From: UBA7236 sp036734545
GTDB lineage: Bacteria; Bacteroidota; Bacteroidia; Chitinophagales; BACL12
Length of the DNA: 18,174 nt
NCBI GenBank assembly: GCA_036734545.1
Contig: DAIMYJ010000064.1
Location: 1-18,174 of the forward strand
Direction of reading: 5' to 3'
In this document: piece by piece, positions 8,882 to 16,135 of the stretch
Numbering within the stretch: position 1 is the first letter of the stretch
Layout of the letters: every line of letters begins with the position of its first letter
Program-made: the position numbers and the translations under genes
The notes under the pieces: model-generated
Databases searched by the model: none
Seen by the model: the letters and a program-made list of their open reading frames with translations, nothing else
What the model was told of the DNA's origin: nothing

Positions 8882-8916
8882 CAAACATACCGGCCTCCAT
8901 ATGTATTCGGTTAAAA
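8882..8916 (-). promoter_or_regulatory. Candidate promoter for the EamA gene
   Basis: On the minus strand TATGTTTG (8882-8889) matches the Bacteroidota -7 consensus TAnnTTTG exactly. The upstream element is only TTTT (8913-8916), 23 bp away, against the TTTG expected at about 20 bp. It would give a leader of roughly 15 bases before the ATG at 8859. Confidence 0.4.
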
Positions 8917-8939
8917 CATTGCAGAGTGCCGTGATCAGA

Positions 8940-9638
8940 TCACAACAATCCGTTATCGGCAAAACTGTAGTATGCACTATCACCCACGATCAGATGATCC
9001 AGAATATGGATCTCCATCAGCTTGGCAGCTTCCTTCAGCTTGCGGGTAACGGAGATATCGGCATCGCTCGGCTGCATATTACCGCTGGGATGGTTGTGTG
9101 CCAGGATGATCCCCGATGCCAGTTTCTGCAACGCCTGTTTAAGAATGATCTTCACATCCACCACCGTTCCCGCCACACCGCCGGCGCTCACCCGCTCCTT
9201 GTCGATCACACGATTGCCCTTATTCAGATAGATGACCCAAAACTCTTCATGCTGAAGGTCGCCCAGCAAGGGCTGCAGGTGTTCAAAGATGTCGGTACTG
9301 GAGCGGATGACCACTTTTTGTTCGGCTTCGAACAGATTGCGCCGTCGTCCGAGTTCCAGGGCTGCGATGATGCTGATGGCCTTGGCCGTGCCGATGCCGC
9401 TGAACTGCGTGAGATCGTTCACCTGCAGTTTGCCCAGGGTATGCAGGTCGTTGCGGTAATGCGTCAACACGCGTGCTGCCAGTTCGACAGCCGTTTCCCG
9501 GGCATTGCCGCTGCCGATCAGGATGGCGATCAGTTCTGCGTTGCTTAAACTTTGGCGTCCTTTGGCGAGTAGTTTTTCGCGTGGACGATCTTCCTCAGCG
9601 AGGGATTTCAGGGTATAGTTCGATATCGGTTCCATCAC
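8940..9638 (-). CDS. radC: RadC-family JAB1/MPN-domain protein
   Basis: The product is 232 residues, the standard RadC length. The N-terminal part has a UPF0758 helical region and a helix-hairpin-helix segment (about 66-100, with LTQFSGIGTAKA). The C-terminal JAB/MPN metalloprotease-like domain carries the motif HNHPSGNMQPSDAD, giving candidate metal ligands His181, His183 and Asp194. Although named for radiation sensitivity, the family's biochemical role is not established, and the original E. coli radC phenotype was traced to another gene. ATG codons at 9638 and 9635 are adjacent. A purine-rich GGGAGGTG lies about 13 bases upstream, which is unusual in a phylum that rarely uses Shine-Dalgarno pairing. 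It lies downstream of the rpsT terminator. Confidence 0.93.
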   Translation of the reverse strand: MMEPISNYTLKSLAEEDRPREKLLAKGRQSLSNAELIAILIGSGNARETAVELAARVLTHYRNDLHTLGKLQVNDLTQFSGIGTAKAISIIAALELGRRRNLFEAEQKVVIRSSTDIFEHLQPLLGDLQHEEFWVIYLNKGNRVIDKERVSAGGVAGTVVDVKIILKQALQKLASGIILAHNHPSGNMQPSDADISVTRKLKEAAKLMEIHILDHLIVGDSAYYSFADNGLL

Positions 9639-9663
9639 ACATCATTCTGCACCTCCCTGTTCC

Positions 9664-9697
9664 AAAAATAAAAAAACCCGGTTACATAGTAACCGGG
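9664..9697 (-). terminator. Intrinsic terminator after rpsT
   Basis: A perfect 9-bp stem (CCCGGTTAC at 9677-9685 and GTAACCGGG at 9689-9697) closes a 3-base loop. Read on the minus strand it is followed by a T-rich run (9664-9676). It lies just after the rpsT stop and before radC. Confidence 0.88.
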
Positions 9698-9721
9698 CAA
9701 AAAAAAATATGCGTTCAGCAA

Positions 9722-9973
9722 TTACTTCACTGCTGTCTTCTTCATCAGAGAAGACTTCAGGTTAGCTGCTTTGTTCTTGTGGATGACGTTGCGCTTAGCC
9801 AGTTTGTCGATCATGCTCACCACCTCCGGTAACATCTTGTCAGCCGCAGCCTGATCGGTCAGGGCACGGAGTTTACGGATGGCATTACGGGTGGTTTTGC
9901 CATAATAACGATTCGCAGCGTTGCGTTTTTCCGACTGGCGGATGGACTTCTGAGCGGCCTTATGATGTGCCAT
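9722..9973 (-). CDS. rpsT: 30S ribosomal protein S20
   Basis: The product is 83 residues, very basic and helical, with the S20 start MAHHKAAQKSIRQSEKRN followed by the conserved KTTRNAIRKL region and an Ile/Leu-Lys-rich C-terminal helix (KRNVIHKNKAANLKSSLMKK). S20 binds 16S rRNA early in 30S assembly. The length is at the short end of the family range and the gene looks intact. It has its own promoter upstream (10005-10036) and an intrinsic terminator downstream (9664-9697), so it is probably transcribed alone at a high level, separately from ligA before it and radC after it. Confidence 0.96.
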   Translation of the reverse strand: MAHHKAAQKSIRQSEKRNAANRYYGKTTRNAIRKLRALTDQAAADKMLPEVVSMIDKLAKRNVIHKNKAANLKSSLMKKTAVK

Positions 9974-10004
9974 TGTTGTTCGTCTTACTTTTTAAAATGG
10001 AGTG

Positions 10005-10036
10005 CAAATATAGGGCGGTTTGTGGATAATTCCAAA
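10005..10036 (-). promoter_or_regulatory. Bacteroidota-type promoter of rpsT
   Basis: On the minus strand TTTG (10033-10036) and TATATTTG (10005-10012) are separated by 20 bp, an exact fit to the phylum's TTTG / TAnnTTTG primary sigma-factor consensus. The predicted leader before the ATG at 9973 is about 25 bases. Confidence 0.85.
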
Positions 10037-10128
10037 AAAAGTGGTCATCTGCGGCGCTTCGGGTGCCAAATCCTGCATTTCAGGGCTCCGAAAGCGGGAT
10101 TTACCGCCCAATGACCGGATCTGCCCAT

Positions 10129-12246
10129 TTAGGACCGGATCATGGCCAGGAAGGCATCCTCGTCGATGATCTGCACCGTTCCCAGGGACTTGGCCTTATC
10201 GAGCTTGGAGCCTGCCGACTCCCCTGCCACCAGGTAGTCCAGATTCTTCGACACCCCACTCAACAGCTTGCCACCGTTGGATTCCACCAACTCCTTGGCC
10301 TCGTCGCGCGTGAATCGGCTGAGGGTGCCGGTGAACAGGAAGGTCTTGTTGGCCAGTTTGGCGGAGGCCGGGGTGGCCTTTTCATTTTCCATATTCAGGC
10401 CCAGCTCCTCCAGTTCCTTCAGCATCGCCACATTGCCGGGGTTGCTGAAGAACTGCTGCAAACTGGCTGCCACCTTGGGGCCTATGCCTTCTACCGACTG
10501 GAATCGCTCGGCATCCCAGTCGAACAGCTCTTGCAGGTGCCCGATGCCCTTTACCAGGTCTTTGGCTGTCTGAGTGCCGATATGGCGAATACCCAGGCCG
10601 TTCACCAGCCGCCACAGCGGTTGCTGCCTGCTGGTTTCTATACCGTCGAGCAGTTTGCGGATACTTTTTTCCTTCCAGCCTTCCAGTCCGGTGATATCCG
10701 CCTCCTTCAGTCGGTAGATATCAGGTATGGTTTTGATCAGTTGCCGGTTATAGAATTCGCTCACCGTTTCCCTTCCGAAACCGTCGATATCCATGGCATC
10801 CTTGCTCACAAAATGGATGAGGCGTTCTTCGGCCTGAGCGGGGCACTCGGAGTTCATGCACCGGTATACCGCCTCGCCTTCGGGTTTTACGATGGGGGTG
10901 TGGCAGGACGGACAATTTTTCGGGAAATGTATCTTTTTGACCTTATGTGCATCGCGCTTGGCAAACACCACACGGTCAATGTAGGGTATCACATCCCCAG
11001 CCCGCTGCACCACGACAATGTCATGCAGATGAATATCCTTTTCGTTGATGATGTCTTCATTGTGCAGTGAGATGGACGACACATTCACGCCACCGATATA
11101 TACCGTTCTCACTTTCGCCACCGGTGTGATGGCGCCGGTGCGGCCCACCTGATATTCGACATCCAGCAGTTCAGTCTCCTGTTCGCGTGCCTTGAATTTG
11201 AAAGCTATCGCCCAGCGCGGATGGTGTGCAGTAGCGCCGCATTCCTGTTGACGGGCAATATCATCCAGTTTGATCACCATACCGTCGATCTCATAGGCAT
11301 AATCATCCCGCTTCTCTTCCCACCCCTGAATGAAACGATGCACCTCTGCAATGGTATCACAGGTTTTCTTCTCTTCCTTCGGCACCTTGAAACCCAGCTT
11401 GCCGAGCATATCGATATTGTCTGAATGGTATTTCAGTGTATTTCCCAGTATCGGGTTGCCATTCGCATCTTCAGCGTAGGCTACGTGATACATGAATGCT
11501 TCCAGTCCCCTGCGCACGACCTCTTCGGAATCTTTCACCCGCAGTGCACCGGCTGCGGAGTTCCGCGGATTTTGCAGGATCTGCAGCCCTTCCGATTCAC
11601 GTTTTTCATTGATGCGTGCAAAGGTCTCCTTATGGATGACCACCTCACCGCGTATCTCCACCTTTCTGATGCCGTACTTAGAGAACTCAGCTTTGATGGG
11701 CAGGGTACGCATGCGGCGTGCGTTGGTGGTGATCTCTTCACCCTGCAGACCGTCGCCGCGTGTGGCAGCGCGCACCAGCATATCGTCTTCATAGATCACC
11801 GCGATGGAACTGCCGTCAAATTTCGGCTCCACACAATAGGTGATATGATCCTGTCCCGTGAGTTCCTTGATCCGCTTGTCGAATGTATTCAGGTCATCCT
11901 CGTCATAGCTGTTCTCCAGGCTCAACATGGGCACGGAGTGGGTAACGGTAGGAAATTCCTCGGTGAGTGTACGGGCAACGCGCTGTGTGGGTGAATCAGG
12001 CGTCAGGAACTCGGGAAATTCTTTTTCCAGCTTTTCGAGACGCTTAAATAGTGCATCATAATCCGCATCGCGGATCACGGGCGACGCATCTACGTAATAT
12101 TTCCAGTCGTGGAAATGCAGTACCTGTTTCAGGTCATCCACCGTATCTCTTACCGTGTCGCGGTCATGCGGCAGGGTATCGCCGGCCTTGAGGAGTTTCG
12201 CGGTAAGTGCGAGCAGATGCGATTGCGTTGCAGGATCGTACTTCAT
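10129..12246 (-). CDS. ligA: NAD-dependent DNA ligase
   Basis: The product is 705 residues from the ATG at 12246; an in-frame TTG at 12255 would add only three. The enzyme seals nicks between Okazaki fragments and in repair, using NAD as the AMP donor. In order are the Ia domain (HDWKYYVDASPVIRDADYD), the adenylation domain with the active-site Lys at about 142 in EPKFDGSS and the downstream ATRGDGLQGE motif, and the OB fold (about 340-430). A four-Cys zinc finger (CPSCHTPI, then RCMNSECPAQ), helix-hairpin-helix repeats (about 475-600) and a C-terminal BRCT domain (KTFLFTGTLSRFTRDEAKEL onward) complete it. It is slightly longer than E. coli LigA (671), mainly at the N-terminus. It follows the pterin dehydratase gene by 49 bp on the same strand. 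Confidence 0.97.
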   Translation of the reverse strand: MKYDPATQSHLLALTAKLLKAGDTLPHDRDTVRDTVDDLKQVLHFHDWKYYVDASPVIRDADYDALFKRLEKLEKEFPEFLTPDSPTQRVARTLTEEFPTVTHSVPMLSLENSYDEDDLNTFDKRIKELTGQDHITYCVEPKFDGSSIAVIYEDDMLVRAATRGDGLQGEEITTNARRMRTLPIKAEFSKYGIRKVEIRGEVVIHKETFARINEKRESEGLQILQNPRNSAAGALRVKDSEEVVRRGLEAFMYHVAYAEDANGNPILGNTLKYHSDNIDMLGKLGFKVPKEEKKTCDTIAEVHRFIQGWEEKRDDYAYEIDGMVIKLDDIARQQECGATAHHPRWAIAFKFKAREQETELLDVEYQVGRTGAITPVAKVRTVYIGGVNVSSISLHNEDIINEKDIHLHDIVVVQRAGDVIPYIDRVVFAKRDAHKVKKIHFPKNCPSCHTPIVKPEGEAVYRCMNSECPAQAEERLIHFVSKDAMDIDGFGRETVSEFYNRQLIKTIPDIYRLKEADITGLEGWKEKSIRKLLDGIETSRQQPLWRLVNGLGIRHIGTQTAKDLVKGIGHLQELFDWDAERFQSVEGIGPKVAASLQQFFSNPGNVAMLKELEELGLNMENEKATPASAKLANKTFLFTGTLSRFTRDEAKELVESNGGKLLSGVSKNLDYLVAGESAGSKLDKAKSLGTVQIIDEDAFLAMIRS

Positions 12247-12295
12247 ACACTGCAAATTAACAGAAAAGTATGGGGATGCGCAGGGTCTTAACGCT

Positions 12296-12526
12296 TCACA
12301 CCAGACGGTCGATGGCTGACGCCAGTGCGTGATCCTTGTCGGTCACCACATTCCCTGCATCATGGGTGGTCAGGTAGATCTCCACCTTGTTCCACACATT
12401 CGTCCAGTAGGGATGATGCTGATGCTGTTCGGCCAGCAGTGCCACCCGTGTCATAAATGCAAACGCCTCAGAAAAATCTTTGAAGGTGAATGCCTTGTAG
12501 AGTTGATCGTCTTTATGTTGCCACAT
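12296..12526 (-). CDS. phhB: Pterin-4a-carbinolamine dehydratase
   Basis: The product is 76 residues. It dehydrates 4a-hydroxytetrahydrobiopterin (or a related pterin), which recycles the cofactor of aromatic amino acid hydroxylases; some bacterial members may serve other pterin pathways. The family signature is clear: FKDFSEAFAFMTRVALLAEQ, then HHPYWTNVWNKVEIYLTTHD, with the paired His residues and the THD motif of the active site. I start it at the ATG at 12526. An earlier in-frame ATG at 12568 would extend the protein by 14 residues encoded by an 8-bp tandem repeat, which is unlikely to be coding. It lies between pyk (53 bp) and ligA (49 bp) on the same strand. No phenylalanine hydroxylase gene is in the window. 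Confidence 0.9.
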   Translation of the reverse strand: MWQHKDDQLYKAFTFKDFSEAFAFMTRVALLAEQHQHHPYWTNVWNKVEIYLTTHDAGNVVTDKDHALASAIDRLV

Positions 12527-12529
12527 GGT

Positions 12530-12570
12530 AATATGCTGATGTGCTGATTTGCTAATGTGCAGGCACATTA
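12530..12570. repeat. Octanucleotide array with inverted end
   Basis: Almost four units of 8 bp (AATATGCT, GATGTGCT, GATTTGCT, AATGTGC) run from 12530 to 12560. The last forms a perfect 8-bp inverted repeat with the adjoining sequence (TAATGTGC at 12553-12560, GCACATTA at 12563-12570, two bases between). It fills most of the gap between pyk and the pterin dehydratase gene. No T tract follows on either strand. Confidence 0.85.
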
Positions 12571-12579
12571 ACAGATCAC

Positions 12580-14007
12580 TTATAATATCTGCGAAATTTT
12601 CAAGGTATTCGTCCTCGCCATTTCTTTCACCGGCATGGTGCCGAGGTTAATAACAACATCACCTCTTTTCAGTCGGCCGATCTCTACCAGATGTTGCTGC
12701 ACTTCGCGGAAGGTGTTATTGGTACCTTTCATACCATCGTAGTAAAAAGCCTCCACGCCCCACAGCAGGTTCAGGATATTCACGACCTCCGGATTATTGG
12801 TAAAGATGTACACCGGTGCTTTGGGACGGCAGCTGGAAACCATGAATGCGGTATATCCTGATTTGGTCATACCCATGATGGCGGCAGCGTGCACATCACC
12901 GGCCATATTGGCGGCGTTGAAACAAATAGCGTCGCTCAGATACGTTTTTGAACGTTTATCCGGTACGTTCTTCCTGTCGTAGATCTTCGGATCTTTTTCT
13001 GCCTGTTCGATAATGCGCACCATGGTCTTGATCACCATTTCCGGATATTTACCGGCTGCAGTTTCGGCACTCAGCATCACGCAGTCGGCACCATCGAGAA
13101 CCGCGTTGGCTACGTCGGTCACTTCAGCGCGTGTAGGATGCGGATTTTCGATCATGCTTTCCATCATCTGGGTGGCGATGATCACCGGTGTTGCATTGGC
13201 GAGGCACTTGCGGCATAATTCTTTTTGGGTGAAGGGCACGATCTCTACGGGCATCTCCACACCGAGGTCGCCGCGGGCAACCATCACCGCATCGGTGGCA
13301 TCAATGATGGCATCAATATTTTTCAGCGCCTCCGGCTTCTCGATCTTGGCGATCACGCGGGCATGGTAGCCATGGTGGCGGATGATATTTTTCAGGTGGA
13401 TGATATCCTCTGCCTTACGCACGAACGACAGCGCGATCCAGTTGGCGCCTTCCTGCAGCGCAAACATGAGGTCGGCATGGTCTTTTTCGGTAAGAGAGGG
13501 TATGGAAACCTGCGTATCGGGGAGGTTCACGCCTTTTTTGGAGGAGATGGGGCCGCCAAATACAACCTGGGTAACAACCGTGTCTTTGCGGTTGGTTTCG
13601 ATCACTTTCAGTTCTATCCTGCCGTCGTCGATCAGCACGGTTTCACCGGCTTTGACATCTTTCGGGAAGTTCGGATAGGTGATATAGGCCATCTGGTTGG
13701 TGCCTATCCCCGGGTGGGTGGTGAAAGTAAAGGTGTCGCCTTCCTTCAATACCGTAAGCGGGAGCACCTCTCCCAGGCGGATCTTAGGGCCTTGCAGGTC
13801 GGCCAGGATGCTCACGTGGGTATTGAGTTCACGATTGGCCTGCTTGATCAGGTCTATGGTTTGCTTGTGCACTTCATGTGATCCGTGGCTGAAATTGAGC
13901 CTGAACACGTCAACACCGGCATGGATAAGCCGTTTGATCATGGTCATGTTACTACTTACGGGGCCCAGGGTGGCAATGATCTTCGTCTTGTTATGTCCTC
14001 TTTTCAT
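12580..14007 (-). CDS. pyk: Pyruvate kinase
   Basis: The product is 475 residues, normal for the enzyme, which converts phosphoenolpyruvate and ADP to pyruvate and ATP at the end of glycolysis. The N-terminal barrel strand TKIIATLGP and RLNFSHGSH are typical. The catalytic Lys lies in AKIEKPEAL, and the metal/substrate loop is MVARGDLGVEMP followed by QMMESMIENPHPTRAEVTDVANAVLDG. The B domain sits between about residues 70 and 170, and the C-terminal allosteric domain follows (about 345-475). I start at the ATG at 14007, where MKRGHNKTKIIATLGP begins. The in-frame ATG at 14034 would add nine residues not typical of the family. It follows the IPExxxVDY gene by 33 bp, so the two are probably co-transcribed. 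Confidence 0.96.
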   Translation of the reverse strand: MKRGHNKTKIIATLGPVSSNMTMIKRLIHAGVDVFRLNFSHGSHEVHKQTIDLIKQANRELNTHVSILADLQGPKIRLGEVLPLTVLKEGDTFTFTTHPGIGTNQMAYITYPNFPKDVKAGETVLIDDGRIELKVIETNRKDTVVTQVVFGGPISSKKGVNLPDTQVSIPSLTEKDHADLMFALQEGANWIALSFVRKAEDIIHLKNIIRHHGYHARVIAKIEKPEALKNIDAIIDATDAVMVARGDLGVEMPVEIVPFTQKELCRKCLANATPVIIATQMMESMIENPHPTRAEVTDVANAVLDGADCVMLSAETAAGKYPEMVIKTMVRIIEQAEKDPKIYDRKNVPDKRSKTYLSDAICFNAANMAGDVHAAAIMGMTKSGYTAFMVSSCRPKAPVYIFTNNPEVVNILNLLWGVEAFYYDGMKGTNNTFREVQQHLVEIGRLKRGDVVINLGTMPVKEMARTNTLKISQIL

Positions 14008-14040
14008 ATGTTCTTGTATGCCTTCAGGGGGCAAAGTTCA

Positions 14041-14481
14041 TCAAATATCCGTTGCAGGGGTATCAATAATAAGGTTATTGCGGTTACGGAGTTGTTCCGG
14101 GTCTATAATGGCCACGGCCTGCATTTGTTCAATGGAGCGCAGCTTTCTGGCCATGGCGTTCAGGCGGGACCGGTAGTAGTCGCCCTTGATCAGCAGCAGG
14201 AAGTCCACCTCCCTAACCTCGGGGAGCACACATACACTGCCCTGGCGGTTCTGGAGGAGGTGAAACACTGTTCTGGTAAGGTCTTCACGGTAGTCGAACC
14301 GTGAAAAACTGGTCTGTTTCCGGCTATCCGGGTCAGTGATAATGAGGTCGTCGACCCGCGCCAGATCCTTATGCAGCGTGCGGTTCACCCACCAGGCCAG
14401 CCGGTAGTCCTGCAGGGGGGTGGCCAGGCCTATGAGTAGGAAGTTGAAATCGGGGGCTATCTTCAGTTTCCTGCGGGCCAT
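14041..14481 (-). CDS. IPExxxVDY family protein
   Basis: The product is 146 residues and belongs to a small Bacteroidota-specific family of unknown function named for a motif near the C-terminus. Here that motif is VLPEVREVDFLLLIKG, with Leu and Phe replacing the Ile and Tyr of the name. The N-terminus (KLKIAPDFNFLLIGLATPLQDYRLAWWVNRTL) also fits the family. I start at the ATG at 14481 because the family-like sequence begins there; a longer in-frame start at 14625 would translate the acpP promoter region and overlap acpP. It is soluble, with no signal peptide. As I recall, the family is commonly found beside pyk and the acpP-fabF-rnc genes, as here. It is first in the pyk transcript. Confidence 0.85.
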   Translation of the reverse strand: MARRKLKIAPDFNFLLIGLATPLQDYRLAWWVNRTLHKDLARVDDLIITDPDSRKQTSFSRFDYREDLTRTVFHLLQNRQGSVCVLPEVREVDFLLLIKGDYYRSRLNAMARKLRSIEQMQAVAIIDPEQLRNRNNLIIDTPATDI

Positions 14482-14488
14482 CAGAGGC

Positions 14489-14496
14489 CAAAGGTA
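14489..14496 (-). promoter_or_regulatory. Candidate -7 element for the IPExxxVDY-pyk unit
   Basis: TACCTTTG on the minus strand matches TAnnTTTG exactly and ends 8 bp before the ATG at 14481, so transcription would start at or near the start codon. I do not see a TTTG element at the correct distance upstream. Confidence 0.4.
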
Positions 14497-14503
14497 AGAA
14501 GGG

Positions 14504-14520
14504 GCGGGATTATGTCCCGC
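14504..14520. repeat. Inverted repeat GCGGGA-TTATG-TCCCGC in the divergent region
   Basis: Two perfect 6-bp arms flank a 5-base centre. The repeat lies between the candidate minus-strand -7 element and the -33 element of the acpP promoter, a position where a bound regulator could affect both directions. It may equally be a copy of a dispersed short palindrome. Confidence 0.5.
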
Positions 14521-14524
14521 TGCA

Positions 14525-14557
14525 TTTGCACATTCGCCCCCTGTACCTTTATCTTTG
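14525..14557 (+). promoter_or_regulatory. Bacteroidota-type promoter of acpP-fabF-rnc
   Basis: TTTG (14525-14528) and TATCTTTG (14550-14557) are 21 bp apart, an exact match to the TTTG / TAnnTTTG consensus. Transcription would begin near 14563, giving a leader of about 60 bases before acpP. That leader includes a possible stem: CCACTCC (14576-14582) can pair with GGGGTGG (14600-14606). Confidence 0.82.
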
Positions 14558-14624
14558 CACTTTATTTTTAAACAACCACTCCGCATCGCCTCCGGGCTGG
14601 GGGTGGCATTAAAACCTACAAACA

Positions 14625-14861
14625 ATGTCTGAAATCGCAGAAAAAGTAAAAAAGATCATCATTGACAAGCTTGGTGTTGATGAAAGCGAAGTAGTTCCTG
14701 AAGCCAGCTTTACCAACGATTTGGGTGCTGATTCACTGGATACTGTTGAACTGATCATGGAATTCGAAAAAGAATTCAACATTTCTATTCCTGACGAACA
14801 GGCTGAAGGCATCACCACTGTGGGTGACGCAATATCTTACCTGGAAGAACACGTAAAGTAA
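14625..14861 (+). CDS. acpP: Acyl carrier protein
   Basis: The product is 78 residues, acidic and of standard length. It carries growing acyl chains on a phosphopantetheine arm attached to Ser37 in the motif LGADSLDTVEL. The helical pattern (KKIIIDKLGVDESEV, then IPDEQAEGITTVGDAISYLEEH) is that of type II fatty acid synthase carriers. It is the first gene of an acpP-fabF-rnc unit, with fabF starting 15 bp after its stop. A well-formed promoter lies upstream at 14525-14557. Nothing looks abnormal. Confidence 0.97.
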   Translation: MSEIAEKVKKIIIDKLGVDESEVVPEASFTNDLGADSLDTVELIMEFEKEFNISIPDEQAEGITTVGDAISYLEEHVK

Positions 14862-14876
14862 TTTCAGATCCGTCTC

Positions 14877-16127
14877 ATGGCCTTGAGAAGAGTTGTAGTA
14901 ACCGGATTAGGAGCGTTGACCCCTATTGGCAACTCTGTGCCTGAGTATTGGGAGGGGTTGGTAGCCGGCAGGAGCGGTGCTGATTTCATCACCCGTTTTG
15001 ACGCTACCAACTTCAAAACCCGCTTCGCCTGCGAAGTCAAGAACTTCGATCCCACCACTGTCATTGATAAGAAGGAGGTCCGTCGTATGGACCCTTTCCT
15101 GCATTATGCCATGGCTGCGGTAGAGGAAGCGGTGAAGGATGCGCGCATCGACGCTGCTGCGGTGGATGTTGATCGCGTTGGGGTGATCTGGGCCAGCGGT
15201 ATCGGCGGACTGAAAACTTTCGAAGAGGAAGTATCTTATTTTGCGAAGGGCGACGGTACGCCGAAGTTCAATCCTTTCTTCATTCCCAAAATGATCAGCG
15301 ACATCGCTGCGGGGATGATCTCCATCCGTTACGGATTCAGAGGGGTGAACTTTGCGACGGTTTCTGCCTGCGCATCTTCCACACATTCTCTGATCATTGC
15401 TGCTGACTGTATTCGCATGGGCCGCGCCGACATGATCGTGGCCGGCGGTTCAGAAGCAGCCGTTACTGCTCCCGGTGTTGGCGGTTTCAACGCCATGAAA
15501 GCACTGAGTGAGCGCAACGATGATCCTAAAACAGCCTCCAGGCCATTCGACGTTGACCGCGACGGTTTCGTTCTCGGTGAAGGCGCCGGTGCGCTTATCC
15601 TCGAAGAATACGAACACGCTGTTCGCCGGGGCGCCACCATCTATGCCGAATACTGCGGCGGTGGCATGAGTGCAGACGCTTACCACATGACGGCTCCGCA
15701 TCCCGACGGTCTAGGCGCTCAGCTGGTTATGAAGGATGCACTCCGCGATGCAGGTATGCAGGCAACCGACATTCAGTATGTGAATGTGCACGGTACCTCA
15801 ACACCCATCGGCGACCCGCAGGAGATCAAAGCCATTCAGGCGGTATTTGGCGAGCATGCCTATACCATCAACATCAGCTCCACTAAATCCATGACCGGGC
15901 ATTTGCTCGGTGCAGCAGGCGCCATTGAGGCGATCGCCAGTATCATGGCCCTGCGCAACGGTATCATCCCACCTACCATCAACCACTTTACGGATGATCC
16001 TGTATTTGATACTCGACTCAATCTGACCTTCAATACGGCACAAAACCGCACACTCACTGCAGTGCTGAGCAACACGTTCGGCTTCGGCGGGCATAATGCC
16101 TCTGTCATCTTTAAAAAAGTTGAGTAA
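14877..16127 (+). CDS. fabF: Beta-ketoacyl-ACP synthase II
   Basis: The product is 416 residues. It condenses acyl-ACP with malonyl-ACP in fatty acid elongation. The Cys-His-His active site is complete: Cys165 in VSACASSTHS, His305 in VNVHGTSTPIGD and His342 in KSMTGHLLGAAGA, with the supporting Lys337. The N-terminus RRVVVTGLGALTPIGN and the C-terminal SNTFGFGGHNASVIFKK are characteristic of FabF rather than FabH. Length and motif spacing are normal. It is the partner enzyme of the ACP encoded immediately upstream and lies 8 bp ahead of rnc, so all three are probably one transcript. Confidence 0.97.
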   Translation: MALRRVVVTGLGALTPIGNSVPEYWEGLVAGRSGADFITRFDATNFKTRFACEVKNFDPTTVIDKKEVRRMDPFLHYAMAAVEEAVKDARIDAAAVDVDRVGVIWASGIGGLKTFEEEVSYFAKGDGTPKFNPFFIPKMISDIAAGMISIRYGFRGVNFATVSACASSTHSLIIAADCIRMGRADMIVAGGSEAAVTAPGVGGFNAMKALSERNDDPKTASRPFDVDRDGFVLGEGAGALILEEYEHAVRRGATIYAEYCGGGMSADAYHMTAPHPDGLGAQLVMKDALRDAGMQATDIQYVNVHGTSTPIGDPQEIKAIQAVFGEHAYTINISSTKSMTGHLLGAAGAIEAIASIMALRNGIIPPTINHFTDDPVFDTRLNLTFNTAQNRTLTAVLSNTFGFGGHNASVIFKKVE

Positions 16128-16135
16128 CCTTCTGC

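Noticed and set aside
10063..11070. 335-codon open frame on the plus strand
   Set aside because: It is antisense to ligA, whose adenylation, zinc finger and BRCT motifs are unmistakable. The antisense product has no recognisable domain.
12247..12295. Separate promoter for ligA
   Set aside because: TTAATTTG resembles TAnnTTTG with one mismatch but has no upstream partner; transcription from pyk-phhB is a simpler explanation.
13225..13881. 218-codon plus-strand frame
   Set aside because: It is antisense to pyk over the catalytic region; pyk is complete and conserved.
14482..14625. N-terminal extension of the IPExxxVDY protein to 14625
   Set aside because: It would translate the acpP promoter and leader, overlap the acpP start, and lacks resemblance to the family N-terminus, which begins at 14481.
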